Assembly: GCA_003151535.1 (NCBI GenBank)
Contig: PLXT01000042.1
Location: 115,967 to 123,611 of the forward strand
From: Methanobacterium sp.
GTDB lineage: Archaea > Methanobacteriota > Methanobacteria > Methanobacteriales > Methanobacteriaceae
Reading direction: 5' to 3'
Length of the DNA: 7,645 nucleotides
This document shows, piece after piece, positions 1-6,509 of the stretch. The notes beneath the pieces were generated by a model, which had not been told where the DNA came from, made no database searches, and worked only from the letters and a program-made list of their open reading frames with translations. Position 1 is the first letter of the stretch; each line of letters opens with the position of its first letter. The position numbers and the translations under genes were made by a program.

Positions 1-1630
1 TCATTGGTGGCATACCGCCAGGCATTCCGCCCATACCTTCCATTCCGCCAGTATCAGGTGCGCTGGTTCTTGTTGATGCTATCACATCATCGATACGTAG
101 TATCATTTCAGCAGCCTCTGCAGCGGATTGTATGGCTTGTTTTTTTACCCTTTTAGGTTCTATAACGCCTGCTTCTTTCATGTCTGTTACATCACCGGTG
201 AACACATTTAATCCCATGTATGGGGATTTTTCATGTGCGGATCTGAGGTCAACTAATGCGTCGATGCTGTCGAGGCCTGCATTTTCTGCTAGTGTTTTAG
301 GTACTATTTCTAATGCTGCTGCAAATGCACCTATTGCTAGTTGTTCCCTTCCACTGATGGTGTCTGCGTATTCTTTAAGCCCTTTAGCTATGGCTATTTC
401 TGGTGCTCCACCGCCAGCCACAATTTGACCGTCTTCGACTGTTGCTGCAACTACTCCAATTGCATCGTCAACTGCTCTTTCAATTTCCTCAGCAACGTGT
501 TTTGTACTTCCTCTGAGTATGATTGAAACAGCTTTAGGGTCTATACAGTCTTCTATGAATAGAAGGACTTCGTCAAAGATTTTTTTCTCGTAAACTTGTC
601 CAGCAATTCCAAGGTCTTCGGTACTGAGATCGTCTAGGTTGGTTGCAACTCTTGCACCTGTTGCTTTTTCTAACCTTTCGATGTCAGATTTCCTGACTCT
701 TTTAACTGCAAGTATTCCTGCTCTTGTTAGGTAATGCTGAGCAAGGTCATCGATACCTTTCTGACAGAATAAAACGTTTGCTCCGCTTGCTATAACTTTG
801 TCAACCATTTCCCTGATCATTTTTTCTTCTTGTTCAATGAACGCGTTCATCTGGGATGGGTCTGTAAGGTTTATTTTAGCATCGGTTTCTAGACTTTTAA
901 CTTCTATTGGGAATTTTAGAAGTGCTATTTTTGCATCTTCAACTATTTTAGGCATTGATGGGTCGAGCCTACCTTTGTCTATTACAACACCATTGACTAT
1001 TTGTGATTCTTCAACTGTTGCTCCCTGTATTCTGTTGATGTTTATGTGGTCTTTTTCAACGATACCGTCTTCTTCAACCATTTGGACAGCCTTTACAATA
1101 AGTTCTGCTAGTGGTTTTCGAGCTTTTTCAGTACCTTTTCCAGTCATTGCTGTCATTGCAATACTTTGGAGTGTTTTACGGTCTGATGCTTTAATTGATA
1201 TTTTATCAAGAATTTCCTGTGCCTTGATTGCTGCTTTCCTGTATCCCATTGAAATTACGGTTGGGTGTATTTCCATTTCAAGGAGGTCTTCAGCTTTTTT
1301 GAGAAGTTCTCCAGCAATTATTACTGCTGTTGTTGTTCCGTCTCCAACTTCGTCTTCCTGTGTTTTTGCTACTTCAACTAGCATTTTAGCTGCAGGATGT
1401 TCGATGTCCATTTCTTTAAGTATGGTTACACCATCGTTGGTTACAACAATATCTCCAAGACCATCTACAAGCATTTTGTCCATTCCTTTAGGACCTAATG
1501 TTGTTCTGATGCTCTCTGCAAGTGCTTTACCTGCCATTATGTTCATTCTTTGAGCTTCTCTTCCCAAAAGTCTCTGTGTACCTTCTGGTAATATTAAAAT
1601 TTGCTGGCCTTCGCCACCTATATTTACCAC
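1..1630 (-). CDS. Thermosome (group II chaperonin) subunit, 3' end cut by the window edge
   Basis: ATP-driven cytoplasmic chaperonin that forms double-ring complexes and folds non-native proteins. Reading leftward, 543 codons are open to base 2, close to the usual 540-550 residues, so only the last codon or codons and the stop are missing. Visible family motifs: LGPKGMDKML near residues 45-54, NDGVTIL with its Asp near 66, GDGTTT at about 96-101 (ATP and magnesium binding), the VDDA aspartate near 389 that matches the GroEL catalytic Asp398 position, and GGGAPE at about 405-410. The C-terminus is a Gly/Met-rich tail (GGMEGMGGMPGGMPPM), typical of archaeal thermosomes. I chose GTG at 1630 as start because AAAGGAG lies 9 bases before it; the in-frame TTG at 1639 directly abuts the GGAG. 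The gene appears monocistronic, with its own promoter. Whether the genome encodes a second subunit cannot be seen here. The family assignment is very secure. Confidence 0.97.
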   Translation of the reverse strand, partial: MVNIGGEGQQILILPEGTQRLLGREAQRMNIMAGKALAESIRTTLGPKGMDKMLVDGLGDIVVTNDGVTILKEMDIEHPAAKMLVEVAKTQEDEVGDGTTTAVIIAGELLKKAEDLLEMEIHPTVISMGYRKAAIKAQEILDKISIKASDRKTLQSIAMTAMTGKGTEKARKPLAELIVKAVQMVEEDGIVEKDHININRIQGATVEESQIVNGVVIDKGRLDPSMPKIVEDAKIALLKFPIEVKSLETDAKINLTDPSQMNAFIEQEEKMIREMVDKVIASGANVLFCQKGIDDLAQHYLTRAGILAVKRVRKSDIERLEKATGARVATNLDDLSTEDLGIAGQVYEKKIFDEVLLFIEDCIDPKAVSIILRGSTKHVAEEIERAVDDAIGVVAATVEDGQIVAGGGAPEIAIAKGLKEYADTISGREQLAIGAFAAALEIVPKTLAENAGLDSIDALVDLRSAHEKSPYMGLNVFTGDVTDMKEAGVIEPKRVKKQAIQSAAEAAEMILRIDDVIASTRTSAPDTGGMEGMGGMPGGMPPM

Positions 1631-1639
1631 TATAATCAA

Positions 1640-1646
1640 CTCCTTT
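1640..1646 (-). promoter_or_regulatory. Ribosome binding site of the thermosome gene
   Basis: On the minus strand AAAGGAG is followed by a 9-base spacer and GTG at 1630. This decides the GTG start over the in-frame TTG at 1639, which has no spacer. Confidence 0.7.
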
Positions 1647-1694
1647 ATTTTTGTTTGTTATCTTGCTATGTATTTTATCAGTGGGTTAGAGGTT

Positions 1695-1710
1695 CTATAA
1701 ATAGTTTGTG
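1695..1710 (-). promoter_or_regulatory. Probable TATA box and BRE of the thermosome gene
   Basis: On the minus strand CACAAAC precedes CTATTTATAG, resembling an archaeal BRE plus TATA box. Transcription would start about 25 bases downstream, near 1670, giving a leader of about 40 bases that carries the AAAGGAG site. It is the best TATA-like match in this gap. The start site is inferred. Confidence 0.5.
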
Positions 1711-1724
1711 ATCTTACATATTAT

Positions 1725-1748
1725 TTAACAAGTTATTATACTTGTTAA
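1725..1748. repeat. Perfect inverted repeat upstream of the thermosome promoter (candidate operator)
   Basis: TTAACAAGT (1725-1733) and ACTTGTTAA (1740-1748) are exact reverse complements separated by 6 bases (TATTAT). The repeat ends about 15 bases upstream of the proposed BRE/TATA of the thermosome gene, where an archaeal activator or other regulator could bind. On the minus strand it directly follows a run of seven T (1753-1759), so it could instead be part of the 3' end of cDPG synthetase transcripts, although it lies about 150 bases beyond that stop codon. Confidence 0.5.
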
Positions 1749-1752
1749 TCGT

Positions 1753-1759
1753 AAAAAAA
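1753..1759 (-). terminator. T-run, possible transcript end for cDPG synthetase
   Basis: Seven consecutive T on the minus strand, about 140 bases after the stop of the upstream gene. Archaeal RNA polymerase can terminate at U-rich tracts without a hairpin. A shorter T5 run lies nearer, around 1874-1878. Which one is used, if either, is unknown. Confidence 0.25.
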
Positions 1760-1896
1760 CTATTAATATCTCTTTTTACCATCAATAAACCACAATTAGC
1801 CTATTACTTCATTATTTATCTATCATAATTCTACTTAATAAAGAAATTATGAATTTGAACTTGTGATAATTATAAAAATTTATTGGATGAATTATT

Positions 1897-3276
1897 CTAT
1901 TCACCCTTAAATAATTCAATTGCACTGTCCACAACGTTTATAATTGCGGTTTTAAGTTTTTCATTGTTTCCATCCGTTACTATTGGAATGTTGTCACAGT
2001 AAATAACTTCGAGACCAGCTTCAAGAGCATCTCTTGTAGCCACATCTACTGCAGCAGCCTTTAATTCTGTTAACATAACATCTGCTGTATCAATATACTT
2101 TTCAATATCTTTCTGTAACAATGGTCTGTTTGAAAGGTGTGGTGTGGTTCCAACAACATTACAACCGTAGAAATCTTGAAGGTGTTCAATTAAAACACTC
2201 TGAATAGAATTTGGAGCAGTAGTTACAAATAGTACATTTTTGCCCTTAACATCTCCTAGAGGTTTAGGTCTAAATACTGTTGATATTACAGTTGCATCGG
2301 AATTTATTTCTTTAATATAATTTTCTATTCTTTCAACCTTTTCATTGCTTGCCATTGGTTCTTCGCACATGGTTATTACAACCAGATCAGCTAGATTTAT
2401 TCTGAAAGGTCCAAAGAATTTTTCAATGTTGATAATTGGTTGGTTTGCTCCTACCAATACAATGTGTTTGTTTGTTTTGATTGGAGGTATAGCAGCACCA
2501 CTACCCTCCATTATAACAAAATCTGAATCAACTTCATTTGCTAATTCTGCTCCTTTCTTCATGTTAGTGATAAAAACATCACCAACCATACCACCACCAC
2601 ATCGTCTACAACCAATGGTCAAGATACGGCTCATCAATGCATCCTCCCAGTGGTCAGATGCTGCATGTACGCCTTTGTCTGATTGTTCCATCAGGTACTG
2701 GGGAGTTATTTCAATCTTGTCACCGTGCACAATCTCCGGTTCAGCAGGACCTCCACGTCCCATTGCTACAACGCATGGATTATAATTATTTTTATGTATC
2801 AGTCTTGCTGCATATGCAGATAATGCTGTTTTACCGATTCTTTTACCGGTTCCTAGAATTTTTATAGAAGGTTTTTTAAGTACATCATGTTCGGTTATAG
2901 GATAAAATTTAAAATCCGGTCCTTCATATGGGATCCCCAGTGAAAGCACAACTGTGGCTATTTTGAATCTTATGGAATAATCAACTATTGGCTCGTCAGA
3001 AAGATCCATAACCACATCAGCACTATACTTCTCTACAGTGTCTGCTATTTTTTGATATGGTATGTCATAATGATTTTCACCGAAGTATACAAGTCTTCCG
3101 AGTTTTTCAGCTATTCCCTCTTCTGATGAGTCTCTTAACTTTTCTGTACCTCCAATAAATACAACGGCAACCACTTCGTTGTGTTCAAGACTATCAAGCA
3201 TGTCGAGTGCAGACTTAGTCACAGGAAAGTAGTGTTCTCCATCCACCAGACACAGCATTCTTCTCAGGGTTTTCAT
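1897..3276 (-). CDS. cpgS: Cyclic 2,3-diphosphoglycerate synthetase
   Basis: Predicted to close the phosphate ring of 2,3-diphosphoglycerate using ATP, giving cyclic 2,3-diphosphoglycerate, the potassium-balanced solute and phosphate store of some methanogens; cytoplasmic. The protein is 459 residues, matching the family length of about 460. An N-terminal domain (about 1-135) begins RRMLCLVDGEHYFP. It is followed by a P-loop-like GTGKRIGKT at about 142-150 for ATP binding, MGRGGPAEPE at about 172-181, GCRRCGGGMVG at about 222-232, and MEGSGAAIPP at about 256-265, all in an intact frame. The longest frame begins at GTG 3285, but that GTG overlaps the ribosome binding site, so I place the start at ATG 3276. 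The gene stands alone: thermosome lies 266 bases downstream and the UPF0058 gene ends about 200 bases upstream. I recognise the whole protein, not just a domain; family assignment is strong, activity is by homology. Confidence 0.93.
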   Translation of the reverse strand: MKTLRRMLCLVDGEHYFPVTKSALDMLDSLEHNEVVAVVFIGGTEKLRDSSEEGIAEKLGRLVYFGENHYDIPYQKIADTVEKYSADVVMDLSDEPIVDYSIRFKIATVVLSLGIPYEGPDFKFYPITEHDVLKKPSIKILGTGKRIGKTALSAYAARLIHKNNYNPCVVAMGRGGPAEPEIVHGDKIEITPQYLMEQSDKGVHAASDHWEDALMSRILTIGCRRCGGGMVGDVFITNMKKGAELANEVDSDFVIMEGSGAAIPPIKTNKHIVLVGANQPIINIEKFFGPFRINLADLVVITMCEEPMASNEKVERIENYIKEINSDATVISTVFRPKPLGDVKGKNVLFVTTAPNSIQSVLIEHLQDFYGCNVVGTTPHLSNRPLLQKDIEKYIDTADVMLTELKAAAVDVATRDALEAGLEVIYCDNIPIVTDGNNEKLKTAIINVVDSAIELFKGE

Positions 3277-3284
3277 ATGATACA

Positions 3285-3289
3285 CTCCT
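3285..3289 (-). promoter_or_regulatory. Ribosome binding site of cDPG synthetase; decides the start
   Basis: Minus strand AGGAG, then an 8-base spacer (TGTATCAT), then ATG at 3276. The upstream in-frame GTG at 3285 uses the last G of AGGAG and so cannot be the start used with this site. Confidence 0.7.
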
Positions 3290-3308
3290 AAAAATTCTAT
3301 TTATAATC

Positions 3309-3319
3309 TATAAAATAAT
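3309..3319 (-). promoter_or_regulatory. Candidate TATA element for cDPG synthetase
   Basis: Minus strand ATTATTTTATAG is TATA-like but would give a leader of only about 12 bases. A second candidate, CAAAAATATTAG at about 3340-3351, would give a leader near 40 bases. The sequence does not decide between them. Confidence 0.3.
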
Positions 3320-3449
3320 CCCGATACATCTCAATACTAATATTTTTGATTAGATTGATTAAATTAGCACATAAAATCTTCGAAAAAATACACTACATAA
3401 ATTCTATATTAAGATTATCCACAAAAATAATTAAATTTAAATTATCTTT

Positions 3450-3466
3450 TCCATTAAAGCAATGGA
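3450..3466 (-). terminator. Small hairpin after the UPF0058 gene, possible terminator
   Basis: TCCATT and AATGGA form a perfect 6-bp stem with a 5-base loop, 13 bases after the stop codon at 3480. It is not directly followed by a T-run; a T5 tract appears about 23 bases further on (3423-3427). It could end transcription or protect the 3' end. Support is weak. Confidence 0.3.
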
Positions 3467-3479
3467 TCAGAACTATTAT

Positions 3480-3812
3480 TTACATTTCAATTTTCTGGTT
3501 TTGGTATCTTAAAGCTCCATCATCTTGGAATTTAATAAGTTCTTTTTTAGATCTTTTAACCAATTCATTAAGACCATTGGAAATATTAGTTGTAGACGTT
3601 CCGCCGTTATTATTGGCTATTACTTCTGAAATAGCAGCTGAAAGTACAAAAATAGCATATTTATGTTCGGCTTTGGTCCTGTGTATATGATGGGGGCTAA
3701 TATTTAGACAAATGTATTCTTTACATTCGTCTTTTACTGTGTATTCGTCTTCAAGATTCTTTAAAACGTATACCAGAAACTGATGTATTTGTATGAGCTC
3801 ATCCTTGTACAT
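3480..3812 (-). CDS. UPF0058 family protein
   Basis: A small soluble protein of 110 residues. I recognise it as UPF0058 from the N-terminal MYKDELIQIHQFL and the family signature SPHHIHRTKAEHKYAIFVL at about residues 39-57, rich in His and a Cys/His-containing approach (DECKEYICLNISPHHIH) that fits the metal-binding label sometimes attached to this archaeal family. No biochemical function is established to my knowledge. There is no signal peptide or membrane segment. The C-terminal third (after about residue 65) is Asn/Gly/Thr-rich and then Lys-rich, and looks less conserved. The longest frame starts at GTG 3824, inside AAGGTG; the ATG at 3812, nine bases after that site, fits the family N-terminus. 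It is transcribed toward cDPG synthetase but separated from it by about 200 bases, so cotranscription is uncertain. Confidence 0.85.
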   Translation of the reverse strand: MYKDELIQIHQFLVYVLKNLEDEYTVKDECKEYICLNISPHHIHRTKAEHKYAIFVLSAAISEVIANNNGGTSTTNISNGLNELVKRSKKELIKFQDDGALRYQNQKIEM

Positions 3813-3821
3813 TTTTACAGA

Positions 3822-3827
3822 CACCTT
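3822..3827 (-). promoter_or_regulatory. Ribosome binding site of the UPF0058 gene; decides the start
   Basis: Minus strand AAGGTG, 9-base spacer, then ATG at 3812. The longer frame's GTG at 3824 is part of this site, so starting there would add four spurious residues. Confidence 0.6.
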
Positions 3828-3848
3828 CTCTTTAAGGACATTTGAATG

Positions 3849-3954
3849 AATCTACGGGCATGTTAAGTATACTCTGTAAAGTACCTCATTAAAAAAAGAC
3901 ATAAGGACTTGAGTTCTAATTTCAAGATAAGTACATGCCTATGTTGTGTAGATT
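3849..3954. repeat. Nested inverted repeat (candidate structured RNA or leader)
   Basis: AATCTAC (3849-3855) pairs with GTAGATT (3948-3954). Immediately inside it GGCATGT (3857-3863) pairs with ACATGCC (3933-3939). One 7-base side bulge (3941-3947) separates the two stems on the right side, and G3856 could wobble-pair with U3940 if the plus strand is transcribed. An inner short hairpin CTTGA/TCAAG lies at 3908-3926. On the minus strand this region would fall just upstream of the UPF0058 ribosome binding site. Confidence 0.35.
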
Positions 3955-4170
3955 AAAATTGATTATCATCACACATAAAGGTTTTGAATGAAAGTAATTA
4001 TTATCATAAAAAATGGTGATAAATGTCACATAAGAACGTTTAGATACATATCCATTTCTAAAATAATGATACTTATCATAGATTTTTTTGTTAAAAATCA
4101 TGAATTTCTGTAACTGTATTAGTAATACAATTAGAAAAAATCTTTGCCCAACGATTAAATAATTGTTAGT

Positions 4171-4189
4171 TAGATAAAACTATATATAA
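4171..4189 (+). promoter_or_regulatory. TATA box and BRE of the methyltransferase remnant
   Basis: GATAAAAC followed by TATATATAA is a good archaeal BRE/TATA match. The predicted start is near 4211, about 29 bases before ATG 4240, leaving room for the AGGA ribosome binding site at 4227-4230. The promoter looks intact although the gene is broken. Confidence 0.5.
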
Positions 4190-4239
4190 TTAAATCATTT
4201 GTAATAAAGATATTTATACAATTTATAGGATGTTTAATC

Positions 4240-5009
4240 ATGAAACAAAACAATAAAGGGCGTTTTCACTCTAAATCAATGGCAAGCAGCTACGACCAAA
4301 ATGTGTCAGTTAATGGTACATGGATATAACTTCATGCAAGAGACTTTGATTAACACAATAAAATTTGAAAATCTTCAAAAAATTAAACTTTTAGATTTGG
4401 GAGCTGGAAGTGGAATTCTGATAGAAAAAATACTGAAAGAATTTCCAGAATCCACTTGCACGTATTTGGATTATTCAACAGAGTTCATGAACATTGCAAA
4501 GAATAGATTAGAAAAATATAAAGATAGAGTAACATATATCCAGTCAGATATTTGTGGTAACTGGGAATTAAATATCGAGTCAAAACCTAACATAATAACT
4601 TCTTCCTCTGCAATTCACCATCTCGTAAATGAGGATAAAAAAAAGTTATACAACAAATGTTTTCATGTACTGGAAGATAATGGCTGGTTTTTCAATATCG
4701 ATGAAATGAGAACATTAAATAACGATGCTTACCTAAAAAGTCTACAATATTGGATTTATCATGCCGAAAAACTGAAAGATATGATTCCAAACGATTTGAA
4801 TGATGATTGACATGGTGATGGAAAAATTTAACGGTTGGAAAAAACGGAACGTTGATAATATTGACCAACCCAAGGTGGAAGGAGATGATATCCATGAATC
4901 ATTTTTAGTACAGTTAGAATGATTAAAAGATGCTGGATTTCAGGAAGTAGATGTTTTTTGTAAACTATACCTCTGGAGTATGATAGGTGGGAAAAAAATA
5001 TTAAACTAA
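4240..5009 (+). pseudogene. Class I SAM-dependent methyltransferase, broken by two frameshifts and a stop
   Basis: The start is ATG 4240 (MKQNNKGRFHSKSMASSYDQ), nine bases after AGGA. The frame shifts near 4303, then runs through GYNFMQETLI, the SAM-binding motif LLDLGAGSG (about 4388-4414), LDYS and the motif SSSAIHHL to a stop at 4808-4810. It shifts again near 4805-4812 into MEKFNGWKKRNVDNID, then meets TGA at 4920-4922, where a Trp codon (QLE-W-LKDAGF) is expected. It ends with LYLWSMIGGKK and a stop at 5009. Joined, the pieces give about 255 residues, a normal size for such enzymes. Total length is 770 bases, so two single-base insertions (or two 2-base deletions) would explain both shifts. 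The fold is clear, but the substrate is unknown; Rossmann methyltransferases act on many small molecules and RNAs. Three independent lesions suggest decay, unless the sequence contains errors. Confidence 0.85.
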
Positions 5010-5035
5010 CAACCAATATAACTGTATATAAGTTA

Positions 5036-5056
5036 GATTAACGTAATTTGTTAATC
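5036..5056. repeat. Short inverted repeat after the methyltransferase remnant
   Basis: GATTAAC and GTTAATC are perfect 7-bp arms around a 7-base spacer, 27 bases after the stop at 5009. It could be a 3' end hairpin of the methyltransferase transcript. It shares TTGTTAATC with the right side of the inverted repeat before the thermosome gene (1742-1750), possibly by chance in such AT-rich DNA. Confidence 0.3.
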
Positions 5057-5118
5057 ATCAGTAATATGAATATACTCATTTAAGAATTATCATATATTAA
5101 ACTTCTTTAATATTTTAT

Positions 5119-5170
5119 TTAATGGATAATATTAGATTATAGGGAACATATTTTTCTAATATTCCATTAA
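5119..5170. repeat. Bulged 16-bp inverted repeat directly upstream of the hisD promoter
   Basis: Left arm TTAATGG (5119-5125), a 2-base bulge AT, then AATATTAGA (5128-5136). Right arm TCTAATATT (5155-5163) and CCATTAA (5164-5170) pair perfectly with it, leaving an 18-base loop. The repeat ends where the presumed hisD TATA region begins. It could be an operator for hisD, or an RNA stem ending transcription from the upstream methyltransferase remnant. Confidence 0.5.
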
Positions 5171-5171
5171 T

Positions 5172-5185
5172 AAATAAATATTTAA
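5172..5185 (+). promoter_or_regulatory. Candidate BRE/TATA of hisD
   Basis: AAATAAATATTTAAC is TATA-like. Start would fall near 5204, giving a leader of about 10 bases. That fits the lack of a good Shine-Dalgarno site before ATG 5214 (only GTGAT, 3 bases away). Confidence 0.35.
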
Positions 5186-5213
5186 CTCTAAGGAATCTAA
5201 TAATTGTGATAGG

Positions 5214-6497
5214 ATGAAAATAATAAAATTAGAATATCAGGAAAACACAGACGTTTTCAATCGCTCCAAGCTTGATGCAGAAGGTGTTATGGATACGGTT
5301 AGGAGTATATTATCAACTGTCAAGGAAGATGGGGATATAGCACTCAGACAGTATACTAAAAAGTTTGATCGTGTTGATCTTAATTTAATACGGGTTGATG
5401 ATGAGGTAATCGATAACAGTCTTAAGAATTTAGATGGTAAATTGATCAAAGCTCTTGAAAAAGCAGCTAATAATATTGCAAAGTTTCATAAGGCTCAGAT
5501 ACCTGATGAATGGATGATTGAGGTAGATAAGGGAGTAATGGCAGGGCAGATTATCCGTCCACTGGATAGTGTTGGTTGTTATATTCCTGGTGGAAGAGCT
5601 GTTTATCCTTCGACCATACTCATGACAGTCATACCTGCAAAAATTGCAGGAGTATCCAGGATAATATGCTGCACACCTCCCCAGATTGATGGGAGTATTA
5701 AGGATGTTGTACTTGCAGCTGCTAAGGTTGCGGGTGCTACTGAAATCTACAAGGTTGGAGGAGCTCAGGCAGTTGCTGCAATGGCATATGGGACAAAGAC
5801 CATTCCTAAAGTTGACAAGATAGTAGGACCTGGAAATATCTTTGTAACGGCTGCTAAAAAGTTAGTCTATGGTGATGTGGACATAGATTTTCCAGCGGGA
5901 CCATCAGAAGTTTTAATAATTGCAGATGAAAATAGTAATCCGGATTATATAGCTATTGATTTGATGGCACAGGCAGAACACGACCCTAATGCAGCATGTG
6001 TACTGGTTACTACATCTGAAATACTTGCACTAAAGGTTGATCAAATAATCAATGAACAGTGTGGAAAGATGAAACGGAGTGAAATCATTTCGGAATCACT
6101 TCTAAAATTTGGTCTAATCATTATAGCACCATCTATTGATGAAGCAGTTGAATTTTCAAACAAATATGCACCCGAACATCTGATCATAATGACAGAAGAG
6201 CCTGAAGAAGTTGTTAAGAATATAACTAATGCTGGCTCCATATTTTTGGGTGAGCTAACACCTGTATCTGCTGGTGACTATGGATCAGGCACCAACCATG
6301 TACTGCCAACATCGGGATGTGCAAGAATGTACTCAGGACTTTCAGCAGAATCATTTATTAAAAAGCCAACAGTACAAAAATTAAGTGATAAAGGGGTTAT
6401 TAACCTTAATGAGATGGTTACAACTTTAGCTGAATATGAAGGACTTTATGCCCATGCAGAGTCCTTCAAAAAACGTGTTATTGATGTTGAGAAGTAA
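5214..6497 (+). CDS. hisD: Histidinol dehydrogenase
   Basis: Catalyses the last two steps of histidine biosynthesis, oxidising L-histidinol to L-histidine with two NAD+; a zinc-dependent cytoplasmic enzyme, normally a dimer. The 427-residue frame is complete and of normal length. Motifs in order: GCYIPGGRAVYPST (121-134), VGGAQAVAAMAYGT (181-194), KIVGPGNIFVTAAK (202-215), DFPAGPSEVLIIAD (225-238), AQAEHDPNA (252-260), YAPEHL (318-323), VSAGDYGSGTNHVLPT (351-366) and GLYAHAESF (410-418). By comparison with the E. coli enzyme, the zinc ligands are Gln253, His256, Asp355 and His414, and the catalytic pair is Glu321-His322; all are present. The start fits the usual MKIIKL opening. No other his gene lies nearby, consistent with scattered his genes in methanogens. 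It looks monocistronic, with a long inverted repeat just before its promoter. Confidence 0.97.
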   Translation: MKIIKLEYQENTDVFNRSKLDAEGVMDTVRSILSTVKEDGDIALRQYTKKFDRVDLNLIRVDDEVIDNSLKNLDGKLIKALEKAANNIAKFHKAQIPDEWMIEVDKGVMAGQIIRPLDSVGCYIPGGRAVYPSTILMTVIPAKIAGVSRIICCTPPQIDGSIKDVVLAAAKVAGATEIYKVGGAQAVAAMAYGTKTIPKVDKIVGPGNIFVTAAKKLVYGDVDIDFPAGPSEVLIIADENSNPDYIAIDLMAQAEHDPNAACVLVTTSEILALKVDQIINEQCGKMKRSEIISESLLKFGLIIIAPSIDEAVEFSNKYAPEHLIIMTEEPEEVVKNITNAGSIFLGELTPVSAGDYGSGTNHVLPTSGCARMYSGLSAESFIKKPTVQKLSDKGVINLNEMVTTLAEYEGLYAHAESFKKRVIDVEK

Positions 6498-6509
6498 CTA
6501 AATAATAGA

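Larger units (their letters stand above)
3825..4239. other. 415-base divergent gap without a convincing gene
   Basis: Lies between the minus-strand UPF0058 gene and the plus-strand methyltransferase remnant. It contains a nested inverted repeat (3849-3954), a cluster of TTATCA/TGATAA hexamers (3963-4079), a 41-codon open frame (3988-4113) with only weak support, and a TATA box for the methyltransferase near 4181. I see no tRNA, no protein similarity and no mobile element. A TATA-like GTATACTTAA on the minus strand (about 3863-3872) may serve the UPF0058 gene. Confidence 0.6.

Noticed and set aside
798..1553. 251-codon open frame on the plus strand
   Set aside because: It lies wholly opposite the thermosome gene, whose translation is a clear full-length chaperonin. 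The plus-strand product is Ser/Ile-rich with no recognisable family, as expected of an antisense shadow.
2345..2867. Overlapping plus-strand open frames of 146 and 76 codons
   Set aside because: Both are antisense to the conserved core of cDPG synthetase and show no family features.
3346..3690. 114-codon plus-strand frame
   Set aside because: It overlaps the recognised UPF0058 gene on the opposite strand, and its own product is not recognisable.
4920..4922. In-frame TGA as a selenocysteine or readthrough codon
   Set aside because: The flanking residues (QLE-x-LKDAGF) suggest a lost Trp (TGG to TGA). The same gene has two frameshifts, and no SECIS-like element was noticed, so pseudogenisation is simpler.
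4692..5016. Minus-strand open frames under the 3' half of the methyltransferase
   Set aside because: They are antisense to segments that translate into conserved methyltransferase sequence on the plus strand.
5214..6497. hisD as part of a his operon
   Set aside because: The neighbours are a methyltransferase remnant and aspS, with gaps of about 200 bases or more; no other histidine gene is present in the window.
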